Shown in pieces: positions 41,143-51,001 of a stretch of 64,000 nucleotides of DNA. Below the pieces are notes generated by a model, which saw only the letters and a list, made by a program, of their open reading frames with translations, was not told where the DNA came from and made no database searches. The position numbers and the translations under genes are program-made. The DNA lies in assembly GCF_023540835.1 (NCBI RefSeq), contig NZ_JALKCU010000001.1:930001-994000 (forward strand), read 5' to 3'. Origin of the DNA: Marivivens geojensis (GTDB taxonomy: Bacteria; Pseudomonadota; Alphaproteobacteria; Rhodobacterales; Rhodobacteraceae). Positions within the stretch are counted from its first letter, which is position 1, and each line of letters starts with the position of its first letter.

Positions 41143-42842
41143 TGCCCGCAAAAATCTCTCGTGCGACTTATGCTGATATGTTTGGCCCCACCGTGGGGGA
41201 CCGCGTGCGGCTTGCTGATACGGACCTAATTATCGAGGTCGAACACGATCACACCATCTATGGCGAAGAGGTCAAATTCGGCGGCGGTAAGGTGATCCGC
41301 GACGGTATGGGCCAATCCCAGCGCACCCGCGATCAAGGCGCGGTAGATACCGTCATCACCAACGCGCTGATCGTTGACCATTCGGGGATTTATAAGGCCG
41401 ACGTTGGTTTGAAAAACGGTCGAATTCACGCGATTGGTAAGGCAGGCAACCCTGACACGCAGCCTGGCGTGAACATCATCATCGGACCCGCGACCGAAGC
41501 CATTGCGGGCGAAGGGCGTATCCTTACCGCTGGAGGGATCGACAGCCACATCCACTTTATCGCGCCGCAACAGTTCGACGATGCGCTGCATTCGGGCGTC
41601 ACGACGATGATCGGCGGCGGCTCTGGTCCTGCGCATGGCACGCTGGCGACGACATGCACGGGCACATGGCATATCGGCCAGATGATGCGGAGCTTTGACG
41701 GTTTGGCGATGAACACGGGCATCGCGGGCAAGGGCAACGCCTCGCTCCCTGATCCGCTGCACGAAATGGTGCGGGCAGGGGCGTCCTGCCTGAAACTGCA
41801 CGAGGACTGGGGCACCACCCCAGCCGCCATCGACTGCTGCCTGAGTGTCGCGGACGAAATGGACGTTCAGGTGATGATTCACACCGACACGCTGAATGAA
41901 TCGGGCTTTGTCGAAAATACCGTCGCCGCGATGAAGGGGCGCACCATCCATGCCTTCCATACTGAGGGCGCAGGTGGCGGCCACGCGCCCGACATCATCC
42001 GCGTGTGTGGCGAACCGAACGTGATCCCGTCCTCAACCAACCCGACGCGACCCTACACGGTCAACACGCTCGAAGAGCACCTCGACATGCTGATGGTGTG
42101 TCACCACCTCGATCAATCGATTCCCGAGGATGTGGCCTTTGCCGAAAGCCGTATCCGCAAGGAAACCATCGCGGCTGAGGATATCCTGCACGACATGGGC
42201 GCGTTTTCGATCATCGCGTCCGACAGTCAGGCGATGGGGCGCGTGGGCGAGGTTCTCATCCGAACATGGCAGACCGCCGACAAAATGCGCAAACAGCGCG
42301 GTCGCTTGAGCGAAGAAACGGGCGACAACGACAATACCCGCGTCAAACGCTACATCGCGAAATACACGATCAACCCCGCGATTGCCCATGGTATGTCCCG
42401 TCACATCGGCAGCGTTGAGGTCGGGAAACGCGCTGACCTCGTTCTCTGGAGCCCTGCGTTCTTTGGCGTGAAGCCAGAGATGGTCCTGTTGGGCGGCACC
42501 ATCGCGGTTGCGCAAATGGGTGACCCGAACGCCTCGATCCCAACACCGCAGCCCGTCTATACCCGCCCGATGTTCGGCAGCTTTGGCGGCGGCCTGACCG
42601 CTGGCAGCGTGACCTTTGTGTCCAAAGCCGCGTTTGAGGCGGGCGTAGGTGATGGTCTGGGCAAAGAGGTGATCGCGGTCGAGAATTGTCGCAACATCGG
42701 CAAAGCTGACATGGTCCACAATGCACTGATGCCCAAGGTCGAGGTTGATCCTGAAACCTACGAGGTTCGCGCGAACGGCGAACTTCTCACCTGTGAACCC
42801 GCAAGCGAACTGCCCATGGCACAGCGCTATTTCTTGTTCTGA
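41142..42842 (+). CDS. ureC: Urease alpha subunit (catalytic)
   Basis: 566 aa, normal length. Nickel-site features: [10 protein letters not shown], the carbamylated lysine in [24 protein letters not shown] and the flap histidines in [17 protein letters not shown]. Complete, with no damage seen. It forms the dinuclear nickel active site. Stop followed after 7 bp by ureE. Confidence 0.97.
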   Translation: MPAKISRATYADMFGPTVGDRVRLADTDLIIEVEHDHTIYGEEVKFGGGKVIRDGMGQSQRTRDQGAVDTVITNALIVDHSGIYKADVGLKNGRIHAIGKAGNPDTQPGVNIIIGPATEAIAGEGRILTAGGIDSHIHFIAPQQFDDALHSGVTTMIGGGSGPAHGTLATTCTGTWHIGQMMRSFDGLAMNTGIAGKGNASLPDPLHEMVRAGASCLKLHEDWGTTPAAIDCCLSVADEMDVQVMIHTDTLNESGFVENTVAAMKGRTIHAFHTEGAGGGHAPDIIRVCGEPNVIPSSTNPTRPYTVNTLEEHLDMLMVCHHLDQSIPEDVAFAESRIRKETIAAEDILHDMGAFSIIASDSQAMGRVGEVLIRTWQTADKMRKQRGRLSEETGDNDNTRVKRYIAKYTINPAIAHGMSRHIGSVEVGKRADLVLWSPAFFGVKPEMVLLGGTIAVAQMGDPNASIPTPQPVYTRPMFGSFGGGLTAGSVTFVSKAAFEAGVGDGLGKEVIAVENCRNIGKADMVHNALMPKVEVDPETYEVRANGELLTCEPASELPMAQRYFLF

Positions 42843-42849
42843 GGTGTCC

Positions 42850-43305
42850 ATGCTAACCGAACTGACCCTAACCGCCCGAGAGGTCCGCCGTGGCCCAAAC
42901 CCGCCCGCGGGTCTTAGCATTACGCTGACCTATGAGGATCGGTTCCTCCGCCGCAAACGGCTGATCACCGATCAGGGGCAGCCGGTTCTGTTGGATTTGG
43001 CAGAAACGACCTCGCTCGATCATGGGGATATGCTGATGCTCGAAGATGGGCGTGGGGTGGTAATTTTCGCGGCACCCGAGGCGCTGATCGAGGTCACAGG
43101 CAACGACCTGACCCGCATCGCGTGGCACATCGGCAACCGTCATACGCCCTGCCAGATCGCTGAGGGTCGCCTGCTGATCCGCGAAGATCACGTGATGGCC
43201 GACATGCTCATGCGCCTTGGGGCTAACGTTCGCCGCGTCACCGAACCTTTCACCCCCGAAGGTGGCGCCTATGGTCACGGGAGGACGCATGGCCACGCCC
43301 ACTGA
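42850..43305 (+). CDS. ureE: Urease nickel metallochaperone UreE
   Basis: 151 aa from ATG 42850; the longer in-frame extension runs back into ureC and is rejected. N-terminal peptide-binding half and C-terminal metal half (IAWHIGNRHTPCQI), with a short His-rich tail ([10 protein letters not shown]). Delivers Ni to the UreDFG complex. Confidence 0.92.
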   Translation: MLTELTLTAREVRRGPNPPAGLSITLTYEDRFLRRKRLITDQGQPVLLDLAETTSLDHGDMLMLEDGRGVVIFAAPEALIEVTGNDLTRIAWHIGNRHTPCQIAEGRLLIREDHVMADMLMRLGANVRRVTEPFTPEGGAYGHGRTHGHAH

Positions 43306-43924
43306 CCTCCTCACTCTTTCGCAATGGTTTGGCGCGAATTTTCCCACGGGGGCATTCGCCTATTCGCACGGGCTTGAGGCGATGGTGGAAAGCGGTGTTG
43401 TCACGGACGCGACAACGTTTGCCGCGTGGCTGCGGGACGTGTTGGAACGTGGCGCGGGGCGGCAAGACGCGATCCTGCTGTCCTTAGCCTATCGCGGGGA
43501 TGCGGAGCAGGTGGCGGAATTGGCGCTGGCCCTAAGTGCGACCGCAGAACGGCATCTGGAAACCACCGCGCAGGGGCGGGCCTTTGGTTCGGTCGTGGCG
43601 AATGTGTGGGGCGGGGCGGCGACCGCATGGCCCTTGCCGGTTATTGCAGGCTCAGCGGCCCACCGCGAAGCTCTGCCATTGTTCGAAACCCTGACCTTTG
43701 CCCTGCAATCCTTTGCGGGCAACCTCTGCACCATCGCGGCCCGCTGCGTCCCCATCGGCCAGACCGAAGCGCAATCTGTCCTGCGCTCTGTCGTTCCGAT
43801 CATCGAGGCCATCGCCCGTGACGCGCTCACTGCGACTGAGGATGACCTTGGCAGTGCTGCAATGGCCTCAGACCTTGCGGCAATTGCCCACGAAACCCAA
43901 AGAACAAGGATTTACCGCACATGA
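43289..43924 (+). CDS. ureF: Urease accessory protein UreF
   Basis: 211 aa from ATG 43289, right after GGGAGGA. Family beginning: [23 protein letters not shown], the usual UreF '[11 protein letters not shown]' box. All-helical protein acting as a checkpoint for UreG GTPase. Overlaps ureE by 17 nt and ureG by 4 nt. Confidence 0.93.
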   Translation: MATPTDLLTLSQWFGANFPTGAFAYSHGLEAMVESGVVTDATTFAAWLRDVLERGAGRQDAILLSLAYRGDAEQVAELALALSATAERHLETTAQGRAFGSVVANVWGGAATAWPLPVIAGSAAHREALPLFETLTFALQSFAGNLCTIAARCVPIGQTEAQSVLRSVVPIIEAIARDALTATEDDLGSAAMASDLAAIAHETQRTRIYRT

Positions 43925-44553
43925 CCTCTCCTCATGGCCCATTGCGCGTTGGTATCGGCGGACCCGTTGGCGCTGGAAAAACCACTCTGACCAAAGAGTT
44001 GTGCAAGCAACTGGCGGACCGATGTTCAATGGCGGTGATCACCAATGACATCTACACCCGCGAGGACGCAGAGGCACTGATGCGGGCGCAGGTTCTCCCC
44101 CTTGACCGTATTCGCGGGGTTGAGACGGGCGGCTGTCCGCACACCGCGATCCGCGAGGATGCCTCGATCAATCTTGCCGCTGTGGCTGAACTAAACGAAA
44201 CCTTCCCTGATCTGGATCTGATCCTGATCGAGAGCGGCGGCGATAATCTCTCTGCCACGTTCAGCCCTGAACTTGCGGATCTGACGATCTATGTGATCGA
44301 CACGGCGGCAGGTGATGACATTCCGCGCAAAGGTGGGCCTGCGCTGACGAAGTCAGACCTCCTCGTGATCAACAAACGCGACCTCGCGCCCTATGTGGGG
44401 GCCGATACGGACCGCATGAACCGCGATGCGACAGAGCACCGTAAGGGCAAACCGTTCCTCTTTGCCGAATTGCGCAACGGGATCGGACCGCAAGAGATCG
44501 CAGAGTTCATCATCCGCGAGGGTGGGATCACTTTGCGGGATGCGGCGGCCTAG
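43921..44553 (+). CDS. ureG: Urease GTPase UreG
   Basis: 210 aa SIMIBI-class GTPase: P-loop [15 protein letters not shown], nickel motif [30 protein letters not shown], and NKRD guanine specificity. Its GTP hydrolysis drives nickel insertion. Ends the urease operon; no nickel transporter gene is adjacent. Confidence 0.96.
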   Translation: MTSPHGPLRVGIGGPVGAGKTTLTKELCKQLADRCSMAVITNDIYTREDAEALMRAQVLPLDRIRGVETGGCPHTAIREDASINLAAVAELNETFPDLDLILIESGGDNLSATFSPELADLTIYVIDTAAGDDIPRKGGPALTKSDLLVINKRDLAPYVGADTDRMNRDATEHRKGKPFLFAELRNGIGPQEIAEFIIREGGITLRDAAA

Positions 44554-44592
44554 CCCATTGATCCCAAAGACGGCTCAGGCTATCGACGGGGC

Positions 44593-45213
44593 ATGACGCC
44601 AGACGATATTATCCCGCTCTTCACCCGTGCCGATGGCAGCTTTCTGTGTGCCCGTTGGGGACGCCCGATTGTGCCTGTCATTTTCGGCGTCGAGGAAGAA
44701 ACCCTCTCTGTCCTGAAAGGTGCGATTGAGGTCGTTGTCGCGATGTCTGGTCACAAGATGGCTGAGACGGACCCAGAACTGGGCGCAAACCTGATGATCT
44801 TTTTCTGCCGTGAGTGGGCGGATATTTCGGGCGTGCCGAACCTTGAAAAGCTGGTCGATGGGCTGGACGGGATTGTTGAGCGCCTAGAGGCGTCGAACGC
44901 CAACCAGTTCCGCACGTTCAAATTCGACAGCGCGGGCGCGATTTCAGCCTGCGTGGTGTTCATCCGCATGGACGCGCAGATGGCAAAGCTGCCTGCTGAA
45001 GACATCGCGCTGGCTCAAGCCGCACAGATGTTGCTGACATGGGGTGACGGGGCCTTTGCCACGAAATCACCGCTGGCACTGGCGAATGGCGTGACGGTAT
45101 TGCGACCTGACATCGCTTCGGTCATTGCCGCCGCCTATCATCCGGTCCTGCCTGCTTGCGACCGTGATCCTAGCCACGCCTACCGCCTTGCCGCCAGAAC
45201 GGAGCTGTCATGA
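44593..45213 (+). CDS. Conserved hypothetical protein
   Basis: 206 aa; cytoplasmic, alpha/beta character, begins MTPDDIIPLFTRADG and contains RWGRPIVPVIFGVEEETL. I do not recognise a characterised family. It lies between the urease operon and ybgC, overlapping ybgC by 4 nt, so it may be cotranscribed with the tol-pal genes. Confidence 0.7.
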   Translation: MTPDDIIPLFTRADGSFLCARWGRPIVPVIFGVEEETLSVLKGAIEVVVAMSGHKMAETDPELGANLMIFFCREWADISGVPNLEKLVDGLDGIVERLEASNANQFRTFKFDSAGAISACVVFIRMDAQMAKLPAEDIALAQAAQMLLTWGDGAFATKSPLALANGVTVLRPDIASVIAAAYHPVLPACDRDPSHAYRLAARTELS

Positions 45214-45611
45214 CCCACCGTTTCACTTGTCGCGTTTACTACGAAGACACCGACCTTGCGGGGATCGTCTATTACGCGAACTACCTGCGGTTCATCGAAC
45301 GTGCGCGGAGCGAATGGGTGCGGGGCCTTGGCATCGATCAGGCGCGTATGAAAGATGAGGATGGGATCGTCTTTGCCGTGCGTCGCGTTGAGGCCGATTA
45401 TTTGCATCCTGCCAAATTCGACGACGAGCTGACGATCGAAACCACCGTCGAACATATGGGCGGTGCGAGCATGGTTCTGCGTCAGGTCGTGACCCGAACA
45501 ACTGACCCCAAAGCCGCGCCGTTGTTCACGGCACTTGTAACACTTGTCGCGATTGGGCGGAACGGAACAGCGGTGCGATTGCCCGCAATCCTGCGGCGTC
45601 CACTGCATTAA
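45210..45611 (+). CDS. ybgC: Tol-Pal-associated acyl-CoA thioesterase
   Basis: 133-aa hotdog-fold enzyme. VYYEDTDLAGIVYYANYLRFIERARSE is the YbgC signature with the catalytic Asp. Its usual place at the head of tol-pal is kept. It hydrolyses acyl-CoA; the link to the Tol system in vivo is not settled. Confidence 0.94.
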   Translation: MTHRFTCRVYYEDTDLAGIVYYANYLRFIERARSEWVRGLGIDQARMKDEDGIVFAVRRVEADYLHPAKFDDELTIETTVEHMGGASMVLRQVVTRTTDPKAAPLFTALVTLVAIGRNGTAVRLPAILRRPLH

Positions 45612-45770
45612 ATCATATCTTTCCGTGGGTTGTGATCGCTGACCTGTGCCGTCCGCGTATTTCCGCCGGATACAAAGCCGTGATCGGCGGACCCTTGGCA
45701 GAATACCCGCATATGCTGTAAAGAGTTATGCAAATCGCGGAACGAACCGCGGCGGCAAACGAGCAGGCAG

Positions 45771-46445
45771 ATGGAAGCAGCAACCGACTACACGATGTGG
45801 GCGTTATTCGCCCGCGCGACAATTCTCGTTAAACTCGTCATGATCATGCTCGTGATGGCATCGGTTTGGTGTTGGGCGGTGATCGTGGACAAAATCGTCC
45901 AGTATCGCAAAGCGCGCGCCGAGGCTGCCGTCTTTGACCGTTCGTTCTGGTCGGGTGAACCGTTGAACGATCTGTTCGATCAAATCGGCACAAACCCCCA
46001 AGGCCCGAGCCAGCGTATTTTCGTCGCTGGTATGCTTGAATGGCAGCGCAGCTTGCGTGGGGACGGTGGTTTCATCGCTAACGCGCATGCGCGCATTGAT
46101 CGCTCTATGGATGTCGCTATCGCCAAAGAAGCCGCAGCCTTGCAAAAGGGGCTTCCGGTTCTGGCGACCGTTGGTTCAACCGCGCCGTTCGTTGGCCTCT
46201 TTGGGACCGTTTGGGGGATCATGAACTCCTTCATCGAAATTGCTGAGGCGCAGACAACGAACCTCGCCGTTGTGGCCCCTGGTATTTCCGAGGCGCTTTT
46301 GGCGACAGGTCTGGGCCTTTTGGCTGCTATTCCTGCGGTTATTTTCTATAACAAACTGTCCAACGACAGTGACCACGTCATCGCTGGCTATGAAGCCTTT
46401 GCCGATGAATTCTCGACCATCCTTGGTCGTCAGCTGGATAGCTGA
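45771..46445 (+). CDS. tolQ: TolQ, proton channel of the Tol-Pal system
   Basis: 224 aa with three membrane segments (about 15-38, 128-150, 165-190) and the MotA/TolQ/ExbB box: VLATVGSTAPFVGLFGTVWG and AVVAPGISEALLATGLGLLAAIPAVIFYN. Works with TolR to use proton flow to energise TolA, for outer-membrane constriction at division. 3 bp before tolR. Confidence 0.96.
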   Translation: MEAATDYTMWALFARATILVKLVMIMLVMASVWCWAVIVDKIVQYRKARAEAAVFDRSFWSGEPLNDLFDQIGTNPQGPSQRIFVAGMLEWQRSLRGDGGFIANAHARIDRSMDVAIAKEAAALQKGLPVLATVGSTAPFVGLFGTVWGIMNSFIEIAEAQTTNLAVVAPGISEALLATGLGLLAAIPAVIFYNKLSNDSDHVIAGYEAFADEFSTILGRQLDS

Positions 46446-46448
46446 TCC

Positions 46449-46919
46449 ATGGGGGCGGGTGTCATGAAAAAAGGCGGGGGCGGCGGGTCACGCCGTCGTC
46501 GTCGCGTGAGCGGCGGCAACGCTGCCATGTCAGAGATCAACATAACGCCGTTCGTCGACGTGATGCTGGTGCTTCTCATCATCTTTATGGTCGCGGCCCC
46601 GTTGATGACGGTGGGCGTGCCTGTTGAGCTTCCGAAAACGCAGGCCAGCGCGCTGCCGACGGACGACGAAGAACCGCTGACGGTGACGATTACCGCAGAG
46701 GGTGCCGTTGCCATTCAGAACAGCGAAACCGACGAGGCAGAACTGGTCACCAAACTTCAGGCCATCGCGGCAGAGCGGACCTCTGACCGTATCTATCTGC
46801 GCGCGGATGGGGCCAATAATTGGGACCGCGTGGCGCATGTCATGGGACTCCTGAACGCGGGCGGATTTTCCAACATCGGTCTTGTGACCGATATCGCAAC
46901 TCCGGGATCGGGCGGTTAA
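46449..46919 (+). CDS. tolR: TolR, stator partner of TolQ
   Basis: 156 aa. One membrane segment (INITPFVDVMLVLLIIFMVA) with the proton-carrying Asp, then a periplasmic domain binding peptidoglycan. Gly/Arg-rich N-terminus (GGGGGSRRRRRVSGG) faces the cytoplasm. Between tolQ and tolA with gaps of only a few bases. Confidence 0.96.
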   Translation: MGAGVMKKGGGGGSRRRRRVSGGNAAMSEINITPFVDVMLVLLIIFMVAAPLMTVGVPVELPKTQASALPTDDEEPLTVTITAEGAVAIQNSETDEAELVTKLQAIAAERTSDRIYLRADGANNWDRVAHVMGLLNAGGFSNIGLVTDIATPGSGG

Positions 46920-46923
46920 GGTC

Positions 46924-48093
46924 GTGAACCTACAACGCTACAGCATCGGCACTTGGGTGTCGGGGGTCGGCCATACAGGGTTGATCCTCTGGCTGATTGT
47001 TGGCTGGGGCATGAACAACACGCCGATGGATTTCGAGGTGACGCAAGTCTCCGTCGTCTCTGGCGCGGAATACGAGGCGATGGTGGCTGCAACCTCGCCC
47101 AACCCTGTCGCCGAACCGATTGGCGAGATGGTAACGCCCGACGTGCCCGTGGACACGCCTGCGCCTGTCGTGGAAGAGGTCGCGCCTGTTACACCTGCGC
47201 CGACCCCTGCGCCCGAAGCCCCTGTCGAGGACACGCCTCCGCCGCCGCCACCTGCGCGGCCTGAACCTGTTGCGCCGCCTGCGGATGCTGTCGTGGAACC
47301 CACGCCGCCTGAACAACCCGCTGGTGCCCCCGATATGCCCGTGAGCGATCGCCCCGTTGAGCGTCCCGCCGACCGTGTGGCATCGACCCCAACGCCACCC
47401 CCACCGCCAGAGGCTGACGTCTCGCCACAGGCGCAAACGGCTGTTGTAGAGGATGCTCCGACCGAAACCACAGATCCGGTGATCGAAGAGCAAACCCCGA
47501 CCGCGCCCGAAGAAACCGCGACCCGCATCGTGTCGCCAGATGAAAAGCCGTCGTCGGCACCGACCTCAACACCGCGTCCGCCGTCGCGCCCGTCAGCACT
47601 TGTGCCGCCAACGCCTGCACCCACGCAGACGCCGGAACCCGATACGCAAACCGCGCAAACCCCTGCACCTGCAGAAACCCCAGCGCCTAGCACCGACACA
47701 GAAGCAGCGAATATCGCGGCAGCTTTGGCTGCGGCATCTGGCGCTGCTGTAAACGAAGGCCCACCAACCTCTGGCCCGCCGCTGACTGGTGGTGAAGAGG
47801 ATGGGTTCCGTCGTGCGGTTAGCAGCTGTTGGGTCGTCGATAATGGTGCACAATGGGCCAGCGTCACCGTCACCGTCGGCTTTAGCATGACCCAAGAAGG
47901 CAAAGTTTCGGGCGACGTGGAATTGCTGAACTTTACCGGTGGCGATCAAGCGACCGCACGCGCCGCATTCGAGGCCGCTCGCCGTGCGATCCTGCGGTGC
48001 CAGTCGTCGGGCTACCCGCTTCCTGCAGACAAATACGAACACTGGAAAGACGTCGAACTGACGTTTGACCCGTCGACAATGAGGCTCCGCTGA
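46924..48093 (+). CDS. tolA: TolA, periplasm-spanning protein
   Basis: 389 aa; GTG start at 46924. One N-terminal membrane segment (about 11-27), a long Pro/Ala/Thr/Glu-rich spacer (about 60-270) instead of the enterobacterial Ala/Lys helix, and a C-terminal TolA/TonB-like domain (FRRAVSSCWVVDNG to the end) with two Cys. Links TolQR to Pal/TolB. The low-complexity spacer makes long antisense frames that are not genes. Confidence 0.93.
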   Translation: MNLQRYSIGTWVSGVGHTGLILWLIVGWGMNNTPMDFEVTQVSVVSGAEYEAMVAATSPNPVAEPIGEMVTPDVPVDTPAPVVEEVAPVTPAPTPAPEAPVEDTPPPPPPARPEPVAPPADAVVEPTPPEQPAGAPDMPVSDRPVERPADRVASTPTPPPPPEADVSPQAQTAVVEDAPTETTDPVIEEQTPTAPEETATRIVSPDEKPSSAPTSTPRPPSRPSALVPPTPAPTQTPEPDTQTAQTPAPAETPAPSTDTEAANIAAALAAASGAAVNEGPPTSGPPLTGGEEDGFRRAVSSCWVVDNGAQWASVTVTVGFSMTQEGKVSGDVELLNFTGGDQATARAAFEAARRAILRCQSSGYPLPADKYEHWKDVELTFDPSTMRLR

Positions 48094-48219
48094 TGACTGG
48101 CGCACTTCACTGTTCACGTTTGTTCACGAATTGGCGTCTTTCCGCGTATTTTTCCGATCTTTGTTACGGAAATCTGGTAAAGACAGCGCTAACACCCCAA
48201 GGCTGCGATATGCAGGCAT

Positions 48220-49548
48220 ATGAGGATACGAATGTTTAAGAAGTTAATGGCCCTTCTGCTGGTGGTTTTTCTGGGCGCACCTGTTGTGGCTGAACCCCTG
48301 CGTCTGACCATCACCGATGGCGTCATCGAACCGCTCCCCTATGCGATCCCAACGTTCCAAGCGGAAATCGCTGGGTCCGAGGATATGGCCGCGAATATCA
48401 CCCGCGTGATCGCAGAGGATCTGTCGGGCACAGGGCTGTTCCGTCAAATCCCGTCCTCGGCTTTTATCAGCCAGCACATCTTTGACACCACGCCGGCTTA
48501 TCCTGATTGGCGTGCTATCAACACCCAAGCCCTTATCACAGGTGCGGTAGCGGTGCAGGGCGGTCAGGTCGTAGTGAAATTCCGCCTCTACGACGTGTTC
48601 ACAGGGGCTGAAATGGGCGACGGTCAGCAGTTGGTCGCTGGCGTCGATGGCTGGCGTCGTTTGGCGCACAAGGTCGCCGATCAAGTCTACAGCCGCATCA
48701 CGGGCGAATCCGGCTATTTCGACAGCCGTGTGATCTATGTCGCCGAAAGCGGTCCGAAAGATAACCGTCGCAAGGTCATTTCGATCATGGACTACGATGG
48801 TCAGAACGCGCAGTCATTGACCCAAGGCAACTCGTTGGTGCTCGCACCTCGGTTCTCGCCCACGGGTGATCGCGTCCTGTACACGTCTTACGAATCCGGT
48901 AGCCCGCGCATTTATATGCTGAACGTGTCCTCTGCGGTTGCGCAGCCAATCACCACTGCGCCGGGGAACATGGCGTTCTCGCCGCGCTTTAGCCGCGATG
49001 GCCAGCGTGTGATTTATTCGCTCGAAACGGGCGGGAATACCGACATCTGGATGACCGACATTGCAACAGGCCAGCACAGCCGTCTGACCAATGCGCCGTC
49101 GATTGAAACGGGTCCGTCGCTGTCGCCGGATGGCAGCCAGATCGTGTTTGAATCAGATCGTTCGGGCACACAGCAGCTCTACATTATGCCAGTGACAGGC
49201 GGTGAACCGCGTCGCATTTCCTTTGGCGAAGGGCGCTACGGCACACCCGTTTGGTCGCCACGTGGGGACCTCGTTGCGTTTACCAAACAGAACGCAGGGC
49301 GTTTCCACATCGGCGTTATGCGCACCGATGGCAGCGAAGAGCGCTTGCTGTCTTCTGCCTCTGGCGGGTTCCTCGATGAAGGCCCGACATGGGCGCCCAA
49401 TGGCCGTGTGATCATGTTCTTCCGCGAAGCGCTCGGCGCGGGCGGTGGTCCATCGCTCTACTCGGTTGATATTTCCGGTCGGAACCTGCGTCAGGTCCCC
49501 TCCAACGGTTTCGCTTCTGACCCCTCATGGGGCCCGTTGCTTCGCTAA
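48220..49548 (+). CDS. tolB: TolB, periplasmic beta-propeller
   Basis: 442 aa; signal peptide (about 1-24, GAPVVA-EPL), N-terminal TolB domain and C-terminal WD40-like propeller with repeats such as [20 protein letters not shown] and [20 protein letters not shown]. Interacts with Pal and TolA. ATG 48232 is an alternative start with a shorter signal peptide. Confidence 0.95.
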   Translation: MRIRMFKKLMALLLVVFLGAPVVAEPLRLTITDGVIEPLPYAIPTFQAEIAGSEDMAANITRVIAEDLSGTGLFRQIPSSAFISQHIFDTTPAYPDWRAINTQALITGAVAVQGGQVVVKFRLYDVFTGAEMGDGQQLVAGVDGWRRLAHKVADQVYSRITGESGYFDSRVIYVAESGPKDNRRKVISIMDYDGQNAQSLTQGNSLVLAPRFSPTGDRVLYTSYESGSPRIYMLNVSSAVAQPITTAPGNMAFSPRFSRDGQRVIYSLETGGNTDIWMTDIATGQHSRLTNAPSIETGPSLSPDGSQIVFESDRSGTQQLYIMPVTGGEPRRISFGEGRYGTPVWSPRGDLVAFTKQNAGRFHIGVMRTDGSEERLLSSASGGFLDEGPTWAPNGRVIMFFREALGAGGGPSLYSVDISGRNLRQVPSNGFASDPSWGPLLR

Positions 49549-49554
49549 TATTAT

Positions 49555-49581
49555 GGACGGATTCCCAATTGGGGGCCGTCC
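49555..49581 (+). terminator. Hairpin between tolB and pal
   Basis: GGACGG/CCGTCC (49555-49560/49576-49581) encloses CCC-AATT-GGG, giving a stem of about nine pairs. No T run follows, so it more likely tunes pal versus tolB mRNA levels than stops transcription fully. Confidence 0.45.
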
Positions 49582-49627
49582 ATGCTATACATGACCCAAG
49601 AGCAGTCAAAAACAGGATAGAAAATCC

Positions 49628-50155
49628 ATGCAAACCCTTACCAAAGCGGCCCTTATCGTTCTGGCCCTGTCCACCGCCGCCTGTACCCGCCCCGACCGTT
49701 TCGGCGCTGGCAACTCGGTCGATCTTAATGCTGCTGGCGGTGCTGGTGGCATCGGGATGTCGGGCCTCGGCGATGTGAACGACCCGACAAGCCCAGCCTA
49801 TTTCCAGCAAAACGTTGGTGACCGCGTTCTGTTCGCTGTCGACCAGTCGACCCTCTCTGCCGAAGGCCGTGCGGTTCTTGACGGTCAGGCACAGTGGCTA
49901 ATGACCAACAACGATTACCTCGCTGTGATCGAAGGTCACGCTGACGAACAGGGCACCCGCGAATACAACCTTGCGCTCGGTGCTCGTCGTGCAAACGCCG
50001 TTTATGAATACCTGATCTCCAAAGGTATTTCGGCCTCGCGCATCCGCACCATTTCCTATGGTAAAGAACGCCCGCTAGCGACATGTGCATCGGAAAGCTG
50101 CTACAGCCAGAACCGTCGCGCTGTGACCGTAATCAGCATTGGCCAACTGGGCTAA
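49628..50155 (+). CDS. pal: Pal, peptidoglycan-associated lipoprotein
   Basis: 175 aa. Lipoprotein signal with lipobox LSTAAC, lipidated at C19. The C-terminal OmpA-like domain shows FAVDQSTLSAEGRAVLDGQA and IEGHADEQGTREYNLALGARRA, the diaminopimelate-binding motif. Anchors the outer membrane to peptidoglycan. Confidence 0.97.
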   Translation: MQTLTKAALIVLALSTAACTRPDRFGAGNSVDLNAAGGAGGIGMSGLGDVNDPTSPAYFQQNVGDRVLFAVDQSTLSAEGRAVLDGQAQWLMTNNDYLAVIEGHADEQGTREYNLALGARRANAVYEYLISKGISASRIRTISYGKERPLATCASESCYSQNRRAVTVISIGQLG

Positions 50156-50179
50156 GACGACCAATTTTGGGGGCGTGAT

Positions 50180-51001
50180 ATGATCCGCAACACTTTCCTT
50201 GCCGTGGCTTTGGCCTGTGCGACAGCCGTTCCGGTAGCGGCGCAGGACGCGCAGACCTTGGCTGATGTGCGCCAACAGCTCTCTGCGTTGTATGTTGACG
50301 TGCAATCGCTGCGGGCTGAACTTTCGGCCACGGGCGGCATGACGGCAGGTGTTGCGGGGGCCACGCCCCTTGATCGTCTGAACGCGATTGAGGCAGAGCT
50401 TCAGCGTCTGACCTCGAAGAGCGAAGAACTAGAGTTCCGCGTCGGACAAGTTGTCCGCGACGGTACGAACCGCATTGGCGACCTAGAGTTTCGCCTCTGC
50501 GAATTGGAAGAAGGCTGCGACATAGGTGCCTTGGGCGATACGCCGACTTTGGGCGGCGTGGATGTCGCGCCTGTCGCACCGCAGCCTGCGCCGACCACTA
50601 CCATCGAACCGCAGCTAGCGATCGGCGAACAGGCCGATTTTGAGGCTGCGCAAACGATGATGGAAGAGGGCGATTTCGCCGGCGCTGCCGTCGCGTTTGA
50701 CAACTTTACCGCCGCATACCCCGGTAGCCCGCTGAGCCAGCAGGCCCACTACCTGCGCGGTGAATCCTACGAGAGCCTTGGCGAAATGACCAACGCGGCA
50801 CGCGCCTATCTGTCGGCTTTTTCAGCCGATCAAACGGGCGAAGGTGCGGCGGACGCGCTGTTCAAACTGGGCTTCTCGCTTGGCGCGATTGGGCAGACGC
50901 AGGACGCTTGTATTACGCTGCAGCAAGTTGGGAACAAATTTCCCAATAGCGACGCCGCTTTGGATGCGCAGAGCGCGATGCGCAACTTCGGATGTTCCTA
51001 A
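50180..51001 (+). CDS. cpoB: CpoB/YbgF, Tol-Pal associated TPR protein
   Basis: 273 aa: signal peptide (about 1-20, VPVAAQ), an N-terminal coiled coil (about 25-95), a Pro-rich linker, and C-terminal TPR repeats (FEAAQTMMEEGDFAGAAVAF and following). Coordinates septal peptidoglycan synthesis with outer-membrane constriction. Overlaps tilS by 10 nt. Confidence 0.93.
   Translation: MIRNTFLAVALACATAVPVAAQDAQTLADVRQQLSALYVDVQSLRAELSATGGMTAGVAGATPLDRLNAIEAELQRLTSKSEELEFRVGQVVRDGTNRIGDLEFRLCELEEGCDIGALGDTPTLGGVDVAPVAPQPAPTTTIEPQLAIGEQADFEAAQTMMEEGDFAGAAVAFDNFTAAYPGSPLSQQAHYLRGESYESLGEMTNAARAYLSAFSADQTGEGAADALFKLGFSLGAIGQTQDACITLQQVGNKFPNSDAALDAQSAMRNFGCS

Noticed and set aside
46938-47903. Long - strand ORFs opposite tolA
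   Set aside because: They are shadows of the Pro/Ala/Thr-rich tolA spacer, giving Gly/Ser/Val-rich nonsense.
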